Origin: Halobacteriales archaeon
GTDB lineage: Archaea > Halobacteriota > Halobacteria > Halobacteriales > SKSH01
Direction of reading: 5' to 3'
DNA length: 15,290 nt
Assembly: GCA_007118075.1 (NCBI GenBank)
Contig: SKSH01000192.1
Location: 1 to 15,290, forward strand
The position numbers were made by a program, and so were the translations under genes. Of the stretch, positions 7,009-13,876 are shown piece by piece. Under the pieces are notes generated by a model. That model saw only the letters and a program-made list of their open reading frames with translations, had not been told where the DNA came from and did no database searches. Numbering within the stretch: the first letter of the stretch is position 1; the number at the start of each line of letters is the position of its first letter.

Positions 7009-7653
7009 CTACGATCCAGGTAGCGCTGATTCGAGCACCGTAGTGATTGATTCGAACACCTCCGCTGGAGACCGTTCACCGTCTATCTCATGGAATGACT
7101 TGTGCGACCGGTAGTGCTCGATAACCGGTCGCGTTGTCTCCTCGAAGACGTTCAGTCGCTCCTCGACCGTCTCTTTGGAATCGTCCTCTCGCTGGACGAG
7201 CCCGCCACCGCAGTCGTCGCAAGTATCCTCAGTCTCAGGAGGGGTAAACTCGACGTGAAAGTTGGTCCCACAGTCCTCACAGATCCGTCGGCCGGTCAAT
7301 CGAAGGAGCAACTCCTCCCGAGAGACCTCGAGGGAAATTACCACATCGAGCTCGGTAATCTCATCGAGATATGCAGCCTGTTCACGGTTGCGGGGATATC
7401 CATCGAGGATGAAACCATCAGCTGCATCGATTGCCGCCTTGACGATCTCGTTGACGACGGGATCTGGGACCAGTTCCCCGGTTTCCATGTATTCCCGTGG
7501 AGTACCAAACTCGGTCTCCATGTCCTTTCGAGCACGCAACGCATCCCCTGTGGTGATGTGTACGATATCGAATGAATCAGCGACTCGCGCGCTTTGCGTT
7601 CCTTTTCCGGCCCCAGGGGGACCGAGTAATAACACATGTCCGGTGGTCATCAT
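7009..7653 (-). CDS. adk: Adenylate kinase with zinc-binding LID
   Basis: A 214-residue enzyme. GPPGAGKGTQ (11-20) is the P-loop, HITTGDALR the NMP-binding segment and FILDGYPRN (81-89) the family signature. The LID carries four cysteines (C125, C128, C145, C148), the zinc-stabilised long-form type. It catalyses 2 ADP to ATP plus AMP. Two consecutive ATG codons (7653 and 7650) can start it; the TTATCC box at 7673-7678 predicts transcription starting close to 7650, so the second methionine may be the real start of a leaderless message. In haloarchaea adk usually neighbours DUF106, as it nearly does here. Complete and normal length. Confidence 0.96.
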   Translation of the reverse strand: MMTTGHVLLLGPPGAGKGTQSARVADSFDIVHITTGDALRARKDMETEFGTPREYMETGELVPDPVVNEIVKAAIDAADGFILDGYPRNREQAAYLDEITELDVVISLEVSREELLLRLTGRRICEDCGTNFHVEFTPPETEDTCDDCGGGLVQREDDSKETVEERLNVFEETTRPVIEHYRSHKSFHEIDGERSPAEVFESITTVLESALPGS

Positions 7654-8009
7654 CCGTGTGTTCGAACTGCCGGGATAAGGGCCTACTGAAACCAGCCGTG
7701 GATAACCGGCCCAATAGGAACGTAGGATGGATCGGATTTTTCAAAACATCATGGGATGAGTGAGGGTGATTGTTACTCTCGACAGAGTATCGAACATGTG
7801 CATTCTTGGGATAATGACAGAACCAGGCGGGTCAATTCAGGAGAAATACCAGGGAGATGCACAGGACTTCATGCTCCCCCCAGAACTGGTTCTCCAAAGG
7901 TCCATTGACACAATCGAATCACGCATTGTGAGGGGAATTTGACGCCCTAGTTCTCACCGTTGCTCGTCAAAGAAATATGCTCGAGTCTGTTTGAAGACGT
8001 CGACTTCGT
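7654..8009. other. Non-coding interval between adk and the winged-helix gene
   Basis: This 356-base gap holds the adk promoter at its left end. A plus-strand frame at 7760-7942 (60 codons, GTG start, alternative ATG at 7796) is open, but I recognise no family and see no convincing promoter beyond a TTTTCAAAAC stretch near 7738-7747. I treat it as unassigned. It separates the packed housekeeping block from the regulator cluster. Confidence 0.5.
7671..7680 (-). promoter_or_regulatory. Putative TATA box of adk
   Basis: The minus strand reads CCTTATCCCG, with TTATCC about 26 bases before the adk start codons. It resembles the TTATCC boxes before hsp20 and rpl10e and suggests a leaderless transcript. 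Confidence 0.4.
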
Positions 8010-8417
8010 TCACTCGTTAATGCAGTAGGAATCGATTAATTTCAATAGCACTCGTTCCAGTTCTCCACCAACAAATTGGATATTACCTGTCTCATCCTCA
8101 TAATCGACGATTCGGGCCTCATGCAATATCGGGAGATGAGTATGATGTAGGGCAGTTCGGATACCTTGTCGGTGTTCATCTGAGCTTCGATTCCCACCTT
8201 CAGTCCAAACCCTAGTTGCAACTAAGTCTACAAGTAGTTCATAGTCCAGTGTCATCTCGGGGGCATTTTCCAATGCACTGAGAATGGCCCGCCGATGTTC
8301 GTTCGCTAGTGCTGATAGAATCGTGTCGGGGGATATCAGTGACTCACGGACCGAAGAAGAGGACCCACCATCAACCGACTGGAAGTCGCGTGTTCCCAGC
8401 TCTCGATTCCCATTCAT
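8010..8417 (-). CDS. Haloarchaeal winged-helix DNA-binding protein (DUF7344-like)
   Basis: A 135-residue protein. After a Ser-rich N-terminal tail (about 1-28), ILSALANEHRRAILSALENA (33-52) is the first helix pair of a haloarchaeal winged helix. HRQGIRTALHHTHLPILHEARIVDYEDETGNIQF (82-115) contains the recognition helix and wing, the pattern of DUF7344 proteins. Such proteins are presumed transcription regulators; no ligand or target is known to me for this one. It begins 58 bases after the Bat-type gene on the same strand and could share its message. Separate promoter candidates exist in the gap, with GATAAATGC (8445-8453) and CATTATAC (8461-8468) on the minus strand. Confidence 0.75.
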   Translation of the reverse strand: MNGNRELGTRDFQSVDGGSSSSVRESLISPDTILSALANEHRRAILSALENAPEMTLDYELLVDLVATRVWTEGGNRSSDEHRQGIRTALHHTHLPILHEARIVDYEDETGNIQFVGGELERVLLKLIDSYCINE

Positions 8418-8475
8418 AGTCTAGTAAGGTAGGCCCAATAACCTGCATTTATCGCATGGTGTATAATGGAAACTA

Positions 8476-9141
8476 TCAGTCCGATTTCGTCTGTGCCGTG
8501 GGTGTGAGAAGTGCGTAGCGGCCGAAGGTACCAATGGCTCGACGCAGCCGTTCCGTCACTGCCTGATCGGATATCCCAAGCTCGTTAGCCAACTCCGCGG
8601 TCGTACAACCACGTGGAATGTCGTAGTAGCCCATTCGAACCGCAAGTGTGAGCGCTTCTCGTTGGGGTTCACTCAAGCCGTACCACGGACCGACATCGGG
8701 GTCGGTGGGATTGTATATACGGGTCATCTCCAGTGAAATATGCGCATCATCACAACAGGTCTTACAATGGCTCAATGCCTCGCGGTCTGGGAACCGTATC
8801 TCGAAATTCCACCCTTCAGGTGATCCAATCGCAGCCAGTATTTGTCCTTCGTTCGCCAAGATACACTGAAACAAATGGTCCTGGCTAGCATCCCAATCGA
8901 GTCTGACCAGTGTCCGATCTTCGAACACGTCCACCTCGGTGACGCTTTTGACCGTTGGATACCGATCGACGGCCTCGAGAAAACCATTTCCGACCGGCTC
9001 GTAGACCCAAAAGAGCGGTACAGTAACGTCCCCACTCGGGACGAGCGTTTCGAGTTCAATTACCGACGCATGCTCGAGGCTGAGAATTTGGCCAAGTTCG
9101 AAATTATCAGAAGGAATACGAATCTCTGTTATCACACTCAT
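8476..9141 (-). CDS. Bat-type transcription regulator with C-terminal HTH_10 domain
   Basis: A 221-residue protein. Residues 1-145 form a sensor-like domain like those in haloarchaeal bacterio-opsin activator (Bat) homologues. LSEPQREALTLAVRMGYYDIP followed by TTAELANELGISDQAVTERLRRA (about 156-202) is the HTH_10 DNA-binding domain. It is a paralogue of the divergent gene at 9331, alignable over the full length, for example IPSDNFELG against SPTDEFPLG. An unusual cluster, H125-C126-x2-C129-C130 with H134 close by, is absent from the paralogue and could bind metal or sense redox. The intergenic region shared with the sister gene carries repeats that may be operators. Target genes are unknown; there is no sign of bacterio-opsin in the window. 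Confidence 0.88.
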   Translation of the reverse strand: MSVITEIRIPSDNFELGQILSLEHASVIELETLVPSGDVTVPLFWVYEPVGNGFLEAVDRYPTVKSVTEVDVFEDRTLVRLDWDASQDHLFQCILANEGQILAAIGSPEGWNFEIRFPDREALSHCKTCCDDAHISLEMTRIYNPTDPDVGPWYGLSEPQREALTLAVRMGYYDIPRGCTTAELANELGISDQAVTERLRRAIGTFGRYALLTPTAQTKSD

Positions 9142-9189
9142 GCTCGCTTGTGTGAATAGATTGTGCCACTGAACAAAAGGGGAGGACTT

Positions 9190-9291
9190 GGTACACCATG
9201 GTTGATAGGAGAGTATGGTGGTTCCCTACACACTGAAAACGCTACAGGCTGAGAACGGTGTGTCCTCATTTCGTACAACCATGGTACACCA
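9190..9291. repeat. Paired repeats in the divergent promoter region of the two HTH_10 genes
   Basis: GGTACACCATGGTTG (9190-9204) and CAACCATGGTACACCA (9276-9291) share a 9-base direct repeat, GGTACACCA (9190-9198 and 9283-9291). They also share a 10-base inverted repeat, ACCATGGTTG (9195-9204) against CAACCATGGT (9276-9285). Both lie between the diverging start codons, suggesting protein-binding sites. The repeats are exact; the function is inferred. Confidence 0.55.
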
Positions 9292-9330
9292 CGCATGCCG
9301 ATTATTCATTCGGTAGACGAATACTGCCAC

Positions 9331-9975
9331 ATGGCGACTGTAATGGAGTTCTCGAGTCCAACAGATGAGTTTCCCCTTGGGAGTGTCTTTGAGAATTTGC
9401 CAGGTGTGACGGTCGAGCTGGAGCGACTCATCCCACACGAGACGTTGATTATTCCATACTTCTGGGTGCGCGGTGCAGAAACCAAGGACATAGAAGACGC
9501 GTTCGGACCTCACGATGGTGTGACCAACATCCGACTGGTCGATAACATCGGTGACGAGTATCTCATGCGTGCAGAGTGGGAAAGAGATTACTTCGGTGTC
9601 CTAAGTGCACTTGCCAAGGCAAACGTCGTCGTACTCTCTGGAATTGGAACAATAAACGAGTGGAGATTCGAGGTCCGTGGTGAGACTCAGGAGTCGATCG
9701 CCGAGTTTCGAGAAATCTGCCTGGACAACGACGTCCAGATTGGTATCACTGCGGTTCACGCGATGCTTCCGATCCAGGGAGAGGGCTATGAATTGACCGA
9801 TACACAACGCGAGGCACTGGTGTTAGCATACGAACGGGGATATTTCAACACACCACGTGAGGCGTCGCTTGAAGAGATCGCGGACGAACTCGGAATTACC
9901 CAACAGTCGCTTTCGTCCCGCCTCAGACGAGGGCAACGGCGCCTTATCGGCGCAACCCTCAGCAGTTCCGTGTGA
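9331..9975 (+). CDS. Bat-type transcription regulator with C-terminal HTH_10 domain (divergent paralogue)
   Basis: A 214-residue protein. Residues 1-148 form a Bat-like sensor region; LTDTQREALVLAYERGYFNTP and EEIADELGITQQSLSSRLRR (about 155-200) are the HTH_10 domain. The frame opens at 9295, but MATVMEFSSPTDEFPLG at 9331 matches the N-terminus of the neighbouring paralogue and of the family. It lacks the Cys cluster of its sister, keeping a single Cys (C130) at the equivalent place. It is transcribed away from the sister across a 189-base region with matching repeats, so mutual or autoregulation is plausible. A HalOD1 gene follows 79 bases later with its own promoter-like TTTAAA. Confidence 0.88.
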   Translation: MATVMEFSSPTDEFPLGSVFENLPGVTVELERLIPHETLIIPYFWVRGAETKDIEDAFGPHDGVTNIRLVDNIGDEYLMRAEWERDYFGVLSALAKANVVVLSGIGTINEWRFEVRGETQESIAEFREICLDNDVQIGITAVHAMLPIQGEGYELTDTQREALVLAYERGYFNTPREASLEEIADELGITQQSLSSRLRRGQRRLIGATLSSSV

Positions 9976-10021
9976 CCGCTCTGGAGAAATTATATAAACC
10001 CACTGTATAATCAGTATCCTC

Positions 10022-10027
10022 TTTAAA
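10022..10027 (+). promoter_or_regulatory. Putative TATA box of the HalOD1/61-aa operon
   Basis: TTTAAA lies about 30 bases before the ATG at 10055, the spacing for a leaderless or nearly leaderless message. A second strong A/T box, TTATATAAA (9990-9998), lies 32 bases further up and might be an alternative. Confidence 0.45.
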
Positions 10028-10054
10028 CCACCTCAGACAGCAAGACAAGTTGAA

Positions 10055-10405
10055 ATGGATACATCTAATTCCGAGATTGATGTCGAAACTATCGAAAACT
10101 CTCAGGGATCTAAGACGGTTCGCTCTCAATTTAGCCAGGGGAAAACACCAGCGAGCATTGCTGTAGTCGAAACCCTATCGGAAGTCCTCGATGCCGACCC
10201 CGTGGAATTGGCCCCGCTCAATGACACGATGGACACCGACGCGTTAGATGCGCTCGTCAGAGTTCGAAACAAGATGCGCGGGGATACTCACATCACCTTC
10301 GTACACGATGGCCACACCATTACCGTGCACAGTTACGGTGTGGTGGAAGTCACACTTGAAGACGAACGCCCAGCAGAGCAACACGAGATGAATTCCGAGC
10401 GATGA
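10055..10405 (+). CDS. HalOD1 output domain protein
   Basis: A 116-residue acidic protein. SIAVVETLSEVLDADPVELAPLNDTMDTDALDALV (about 34-68) and ITFVHDGHTITVHSYGVVEV (about 79-98) match the haloarchaeal output domain HalOD1, a small alpha/beta module often fused to or encoded near response regulators and HTH proteins. The N-terminal 30 residues are polar and probably disordered. No receiver or sensor domain is attached. The stop overlaps the next gene by four bases (ATGA, 10402-10405), so the two are probably translated together. Function of stand-alone HalOD1 proteins is unknown; a role in signalling is only suggested by context. Confidence 0.82.
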   Translation: MDTSNSEIDVETIENSQGSKTVRSQFSQGKTPASIAVVETLSEVLDADPVELAPLNDTMDTDALDALVRVRNKMRGDTHITFVHDGHTITVHSYGVVEVTLEDERPAEQHEMNSER

Positions 10406-10587
10406 CAGCTGAAGAAACTTTGGTTACGTCGAAGGAAGAATTGAACTCAGAACTGAAATCGCTTCTCCGCCGGGCTTACGAGGGTGGAATCGACGTGGAG
10501 GGCGGATTCGAATGCCGGAATGGGGCCGAGCATCCAGACTGGGACGTAGTCATCACGGAAGTCGAAAAGAACGACCGCTCGGAGTGA
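10402..10587 (+). CDS. Small haloarchaeal protein of unknown function, coupled to HalOD1
   Basis: A 61-residue acidic protein. A predicted amphipathic helix (about 9-27, SKEELNSELKSLLRRAYEGG) is followed by IDVEGGFECRNGAEHPDWDVVITEV, which looks like a compact strand region with conserved-type Gly, Cys and a Pro-Asp-Trp-Asp motif. I do not recognise a named domain, although similar short proteins seem familiar from haloarchaea near HalOD1 genes. It starts inside the stop of the HalOD1 gene (ATGA overlap) and uses typical acidic coding composition, both supporting real translation. It may bind or regulate the HalOD1 protein. That partnership is inference only. Confidence 0.7.
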   Translation: MTAEETLVTSKEELNSELKSLLRRAYEGGIDVEGGFECRNGAEHPDWDVVITEVEKNDRSE

Positions 10588-10715
10588 TGGATAGCCTTTC
10601 GTAGCTTGAAATCTCGGTGGTCGATCCTACGGGGCTATAGCGGATGCTTTGGTCGGAGGCAGTCGATGGTAGTTCTGTGTAACAGCGTTGTCCGTCATTA
10701 CGACGTATATCGAAT

Positions 10716-11063
10716 TCAGGCGGATGCAGGTTTGGAATCAAAAACGGGTTGCGGTGCAGTTGGCTGTGTACCGTCACAAATGCGTATTCGTCCGTCGGTA
10801 CGAACAAACACGTTCCAATTCTCGTACCTAAAACTAAGCACTGCCTCAGAACCGGTGGTCCCCTCGTGCTGTTGGAAGATTTTGTTGAGGGAGTCGGTAT
10901 CAATATACTCGTACAATGGTGGCAAGTCTAAGGGATCAACCCCTGCAGCGCTTGCTATCGCACCGATAATCACCTCTACTGGTGTTTCAGATCCTTCATT
11001 AAGGTATTGTGCATCGATCACCGGCTTGCATCCTCGATAGAGAGTAATGGGCCGTGACTCCAT
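10716..11063 (-). CDS. Second HalOD1 output domain protein
   Basis: A 115-residue protein. TPVEVIIGAIASAAGVDPLDLPPLYEYIDTDSLNKIF (about 27-63) and AVLSFRYENWNVFVRTDGRIRI (about 74-95) give the HalOD1 pattern, with PPLYEYIDTDSL the most diagnostic piece. The C-terminal tail is Pro/Ser-rich. It lies convergent to the HalOD1/61-aa operon, 128 bases away, and is a distant relative of that first HalOD1 protein, not a recent duplicate. On the minus strand an A/T-rich AAAGTAATAACG near 11082-11093 is a possible TATA region. No partner domain is present. A long open frame on the opposite strand (10606-11040) is its shadow. Confidence 0.8.
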   Translation of the reverse strand: MESRPITLYRGCKPVIDAQYLNEGSETPVEVIIGAIASAAGVDPLDLPPLYEYIDTDSLNKIFQQHEGTTGSEAVLSFRYENWNVFVRTDGRIRICDGTQPTAPQPVFDSKPASA

Positions 11064-11226
11064 ACTGACGGGTTGTATGCAAACGTTATTACTTTACTGT
11101 GCTACACACTAGCATATGTTAACTCATAAGTGACTCTACCAATCGGTCACAAATCCCACAAACTGCGTACGCCTCCTGTAGCAACATTGCAGAAATATTG
11201 CCAAGTAACCTTCATCTGCAGATAGT

Positions 11227-11499
11227 TTATGGAGGTTGCTTACCCTTGGCAGTCGTGGTTTGATGTTGCTTGGTTTGGAAGATGCGAAACAGCGGGTAAA
11301 AGAAGTAAATCCCTGCCAAACCGATAAAGACGTAGATAGTTCTGAGTACTATTTCCGCCGAAGCTGGCTGGAATACCGCGTCCATCACCGTCGCCACGAG
11401 ATTGATCTCTATGATACCAAGAATGCCCCAGTTGATCGCACCGAGTACCAAGAGAGCGAAGCAAATCCAGTCCAGCGCAGACAACCGGATCAAAGCCAT
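11227..11499 (-). CDS. DUF378 family small membrane protein
   Basis: A 90-residue protein with two hydrophobic segments (about 9-31 and 50-72). The first contains LGAINWGILGI, the signature of DUF378 proteins (YuzA type). The Lys/Gln/Thr-rich tail after residue 75 is hydrophilic. DUF378 proteins are found in bacteria and archaea and have no established function. The start MALIRLSALDWI is the normal family N-terminus. Upstream on the minus strand an A/T stretch including GATAATTAAG (about 11525-11534) could hold the promoter. It has no obvious operon partner here. Confidence 0.85.
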   Translation of the reverse strand: MALIRLSALDWICFALLVLGAINWGILGIIEINLVATVMDAVFQPASAEIVLRTIYVFIGLAGIYFFYPLFRIFQTKQHQTTTAKGKQPP

Positions 11500-11886
11500 A
11501 CGTAGATAGTACCCGTCATATCACTTAATTATCAAGGGCCTTACCTGTGTACCTGCGAATACCTAACGGTGTTACGGCATGTTAATCGAATTGCCGTCGT
11601 AGCGGGATTGTGGTAGAAAACAGACTGCTTTGCCTACGGGGATAGAACCGCCTACAGAATGAGCCCACTGACACGTCATATCAGTCCAAAGATCCTATCA
11701 TTTTGAACAGTATATCATGTAAGATACACGCCCTGGTCGCTCAGTAGACCACTGGCAATCATATTGAGAATACCGTGTGATGTGCTAGGTACAAAAGGCA
11801 CAGTTACCAGATGAAACCCTTCGGGAAGAATCACGAATGGCAAAGTCTGCGGAACCTCTATTCCCCTTTGGGACGAAGGTAACCCA
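11500..11886. other. Non-coding interval with a short inverted repeat
   Basis: This 387-base stretch has no convincing gene. It holds the probable DUF378 promoter at its left end and a perfect inverted repeat, ACGGCA (11574-11579) and TGCCGT (11592-11597), around a 12-base A/T-rich spacer. A minus-strand frame at 11715-12038 mostly mirrors the gene at 11887 and is not coding-like. I see no RNA gene or mobile element end. Confidence 0.4.
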
Positions 11887-12486
11887 ATGCCCATTACCGC
11901 TGTACGTCGGGCCACCCTCCCCGCCATCGATACGGTCAAAGAACACCTCTTCGGTGGCTTCGCAGTGTCCCACTCCACCGAGGACGAGTACGCTGCCACG
12001 CTGCATTCTACCGAGGGTGAACTCAAGGAATTTCTCAAGGAGCAGGGCTATTCAACCAGCCTGTTTTCTGCCCTAAAAGTACGATACGATCGCAATACTG
12101 AGAACGGCTCCTGGGTCTGGCGCGACTCGTTGACGTCCGGCATGCAACTCCACGTCGTCAGCCACGCCCGAAAGGATTCGGAAGCCATCGATCTCTATGC
12201 CCACTGGGAACGTTCGAGTTGGACCCACCCAATCAAGCACTACCGCAAGGTGGATTACGATGCCGAGAAGGGGATTGAAATGCTCAGAGGAATGCTGTCA
12301 GTATATCACAGTAACCATCCTAACTCACTGAAATACGAAGTGCAACCACCCCATGAACGCTCTTGGGCGTGGGCACTCCACTTTATTTCGTTTATCTCGA
12401 CTCCTGCTGCCGTCCGGCTTGGTCGAGCACTTGAGGACCCCTGGTCTAGAATTCCGATTGTCCGGCGGCTAATCGACCGGGCGTAA
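11887..12486 (+). CDS. Conserved-looking haloarchaeal protein of unknown function
   Basis: A 199-residue protein. The core (about 30-150) reads as a compact soluble alpha/beta domain with aromatic motifs: LFSALKVRYDR, GSWVWRDS, MQLHVVSHA, IDLYAHWERSSWTHPIKHYRKVDYDAEKG. I recall similar unnamed proteins in haloarchaeal genomes with the order SALK, GSW.RS, QLHV, YAHWE, HP.KHY, but no function. The C-terminal segment WALHFISFISTPAAVRLGRAL is moderately hydrophobic and could touch a membrane or be a buried helix. The start at 11887 is the first possible one after an in-frame stop. Trp and His are unusually frequent. No neighbour suggests a pathway. Confidence 0.65.
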   Translation: MPITAVRRATLPAIDTVKEHLFGGFAVSHSTEDEYAATLHSTEGELKEFLKEQGYSTSLFSALKVRYDRNTENGSWVWRDSLTSGMQLHVVSHARKDSEAIDLYAHWERSSWTHPIKHYRKVDYDAEKGIEMLRGMLSVYHSNHPNSLKYEVQPPHERSWAWALHFISFISTPAAVRLGRALEDPWSRIPIVRRLIDRA

Positions 12487-12599
12487 TCCGATATCAGGGT
12501 CATTGGCAGAGGGAATCGTACTCGTCGACTGGGTTTTCACCACGAGCAGCTTCTGAGGCGGCTCAATCCAAGTAAGATGGAATTCGACCGCATACGCTC

Positions 12600-13108
12600 T
12601 TACTCCTCGACGGTGATGGTGATCTCGTCAGTTTGACCGAAGGCACGATGTGCACCATCTCCGAGCTGTACACCCACTGTGTATTCGCCTGGCTCCAGTT
12701 CCAAGGTGCCTTCCGATTGTCCATCACTCCAATGATAGATACCGTCCGCTTCGGCGGACTCAGATGGTCCGGGAATTGGTTCCCCTCGCTCGAAAAAATC
12801 GTGATTGACGAGAATGTGCAGATGTCCTGCACCGACTACATTTTCACCAGCAGGGACAAGATCGGCTCCCTCAACCGATACCCTGAACTCAACTGGAGAC
12901 TGGACGGTGGCCCCGTCGTCCGGTGAATCGAAGGTGAGAGATACATCATCGGGTTGATCCACAAAGTCGTACTCTCGTCATCACTGGATTCCGTGCAACC
13001 CGCCAGCGCGAACATTCCGATCCCTCCGCAAATGAAGAGTCACCGTCTTCTGGTCGTCTGTGCGCTTATTGCACTGTTTTCTCGCGGTGGGGAAAGATCG
13101 CTATTCAT
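12600..13108 (-). pseudogene. DUF4399 Tat lipoprotein, disrupted by a stop codon and a frameshift
   Basis: The intact 3' part (12962-12600, in frame from a GTG) encodes a complete DUF4399-like domain of 120 residues, with VGAGHLHILVN, YHWSDGQSEGTLELEPGEYTV and VQLGDGAHRAF. Such domains are normally exported. Upstream, from ATG at 13108, a different frame gives a 22-residue tail ending TTRRR, then TGA (13040-13042), then LFICGGIGMFALAGC, a classic twin-arginine lipoprotein signal with lipobox LAGC (Cys codon 12995-12997). The tail and lipobox share one frame, interrupted only by TGA where a residue such as Trp or Arg would be expected. The lipobox frame then runs ESSDDESTT and is out of register with the domain; the shift lies at about 12962-12967. 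Two lesions make this most likely a decayed gene. Sequencing error would have to strike twice. Translation from GTG 12962 could still make a cytoplasmic domain. Confidence 0.72.
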
Positions 13109-13396
13109 GCTCCCCTGTCTCTTGAGTATCACCGCGAAGCATTCCATACTAACAAGGAGCAATCCAGGCTCGAAAGGTCAAGGACATGAGCCGAGATTGG
13201 CGTTGTTCCAACTATTGTTATAAGCCCCTTTACCTCACAGAGGGATTCAGCATGTGGATGGTATCGGTCGAGCCTGAATCCTTGTTTCCCCGTATGTCAA
13301 AATCAATTCCAGCAGCTATTGTTACGGTGAAGAATCAGGCTGCTCGTTGGTCAAGAGCTCATCGAAGAGTGTCGAAACCCGTTTTTAAATCTCATC
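13109..13396. other. Non-coding interval between two gene remnants
   Basis: This 288-base gap separates the lipoprotein relic from the GNAT-like fragment. Short frames on both strands have no recognisable similarity or family pattern. I see no terminal inverted repeats that would mark an insertion sequence. Together with the flanking relics it reads as decayed DNA. Confidence 0.35.
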
Positions 13397-13609
13397 TCAG
13401 ATCAATCTGACATCATCGATGGCCTCTTGAAAATTCGATTCTTTGAACGGTTCGTAGACGAACACTCGATTGAATATCGGAGTCGGGACACTGGCTGAAA
13501 CTGCTGTGATTGACCCAAATTCCTCTATAGCACCTTCGCCGGTATGTTCGGCTATGTCCTCGAACGTCAGGTGAAGATTCCGACGTACGGTCTCCGATAG
13601 CCCATTCAT
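13397..13609 (-). pseudogene. Truncated GNAT-acetyltransferase-like N-terminal fragment
   Basis: From ATG at 13609 (an earlier in-frame ATG at 13624 is possible) the frame gives about 70 residues. They contain VRRNLHLTFEDIAEH, EEFGSITAVSASVPTPIFNRVFVYEP and FQEAIDDV, then stop at once. This resembles the first part of haloarchaeal GNAT-type proteins, where a start, a Gly-Ser-x-x-A-V strand and a FNRVF motif lead into the acetyl-CoA-binding domain. That domain is missing: after the stop none of the three frames on this strand resumes it over the next 150 bases. It is either a 3'-truncated relic or an unrelated short gene. Family recognition rests on memory of a pattern, so confidence is modest. 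Confidence 0.45.
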
Positions 13610-13876
13610 AAAGCAACAACGCACTCGTCATGATGACATAAAAGTACGTCCACACACTGTCATAGATTAATGCCAGCGAAGGTCGACTACAGATCTTCTG
13701 TGCCATAGCGCTGATCTCACCAAGTGTAACAGTCTGATAGGGCTACATTTCCTACCGAACTGACCAGTATTCGATGACAGATTCACGGCTCAATTCAAAA
13801 CAGTTGATACTGACAAAAGAGCGGCATCATTTCTGCAGTATTCAAGGTAGAGGCCAACAGGAATTTTGATACAGCT

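Noticed and set aside
7760..7942. Possible 60-codon gene between adk and the winged-helix gene
   Set aside because: Begins with GTG, has no recognisable family, and its composition does not clearly differ from random open frame; left as unassigned interval.
10606..11040. Plus-strand open frame of 144 codons
   Set aside because: It is antisense to the second HalOD1 gene, Ser/Cys-rich and without the acidic composition of real genes here.
11715..12038. Minus-strand open frame of 107 codons
   Set aside because: Half of it mirrors the start of the gene at 11887 and the remainder matches no pattern; no promoter is evident.
13067..13069. ATA codon before the Tat motif, first read as a lost start codon
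   Set aside because: An in-frame ATG at 13106-13108 upstream supplies a normal start, so no start-codon loss has to be assumed.
12954..13223. Plus-strand open frame with MKSHRLLVVCALIALF, looking like a signal peptide
   Set aside because: It is antisense to the lipoprotein relic's hydrophobic signal region, which readily mirrors as a second hydrophobic stretch; no mature domain follows.
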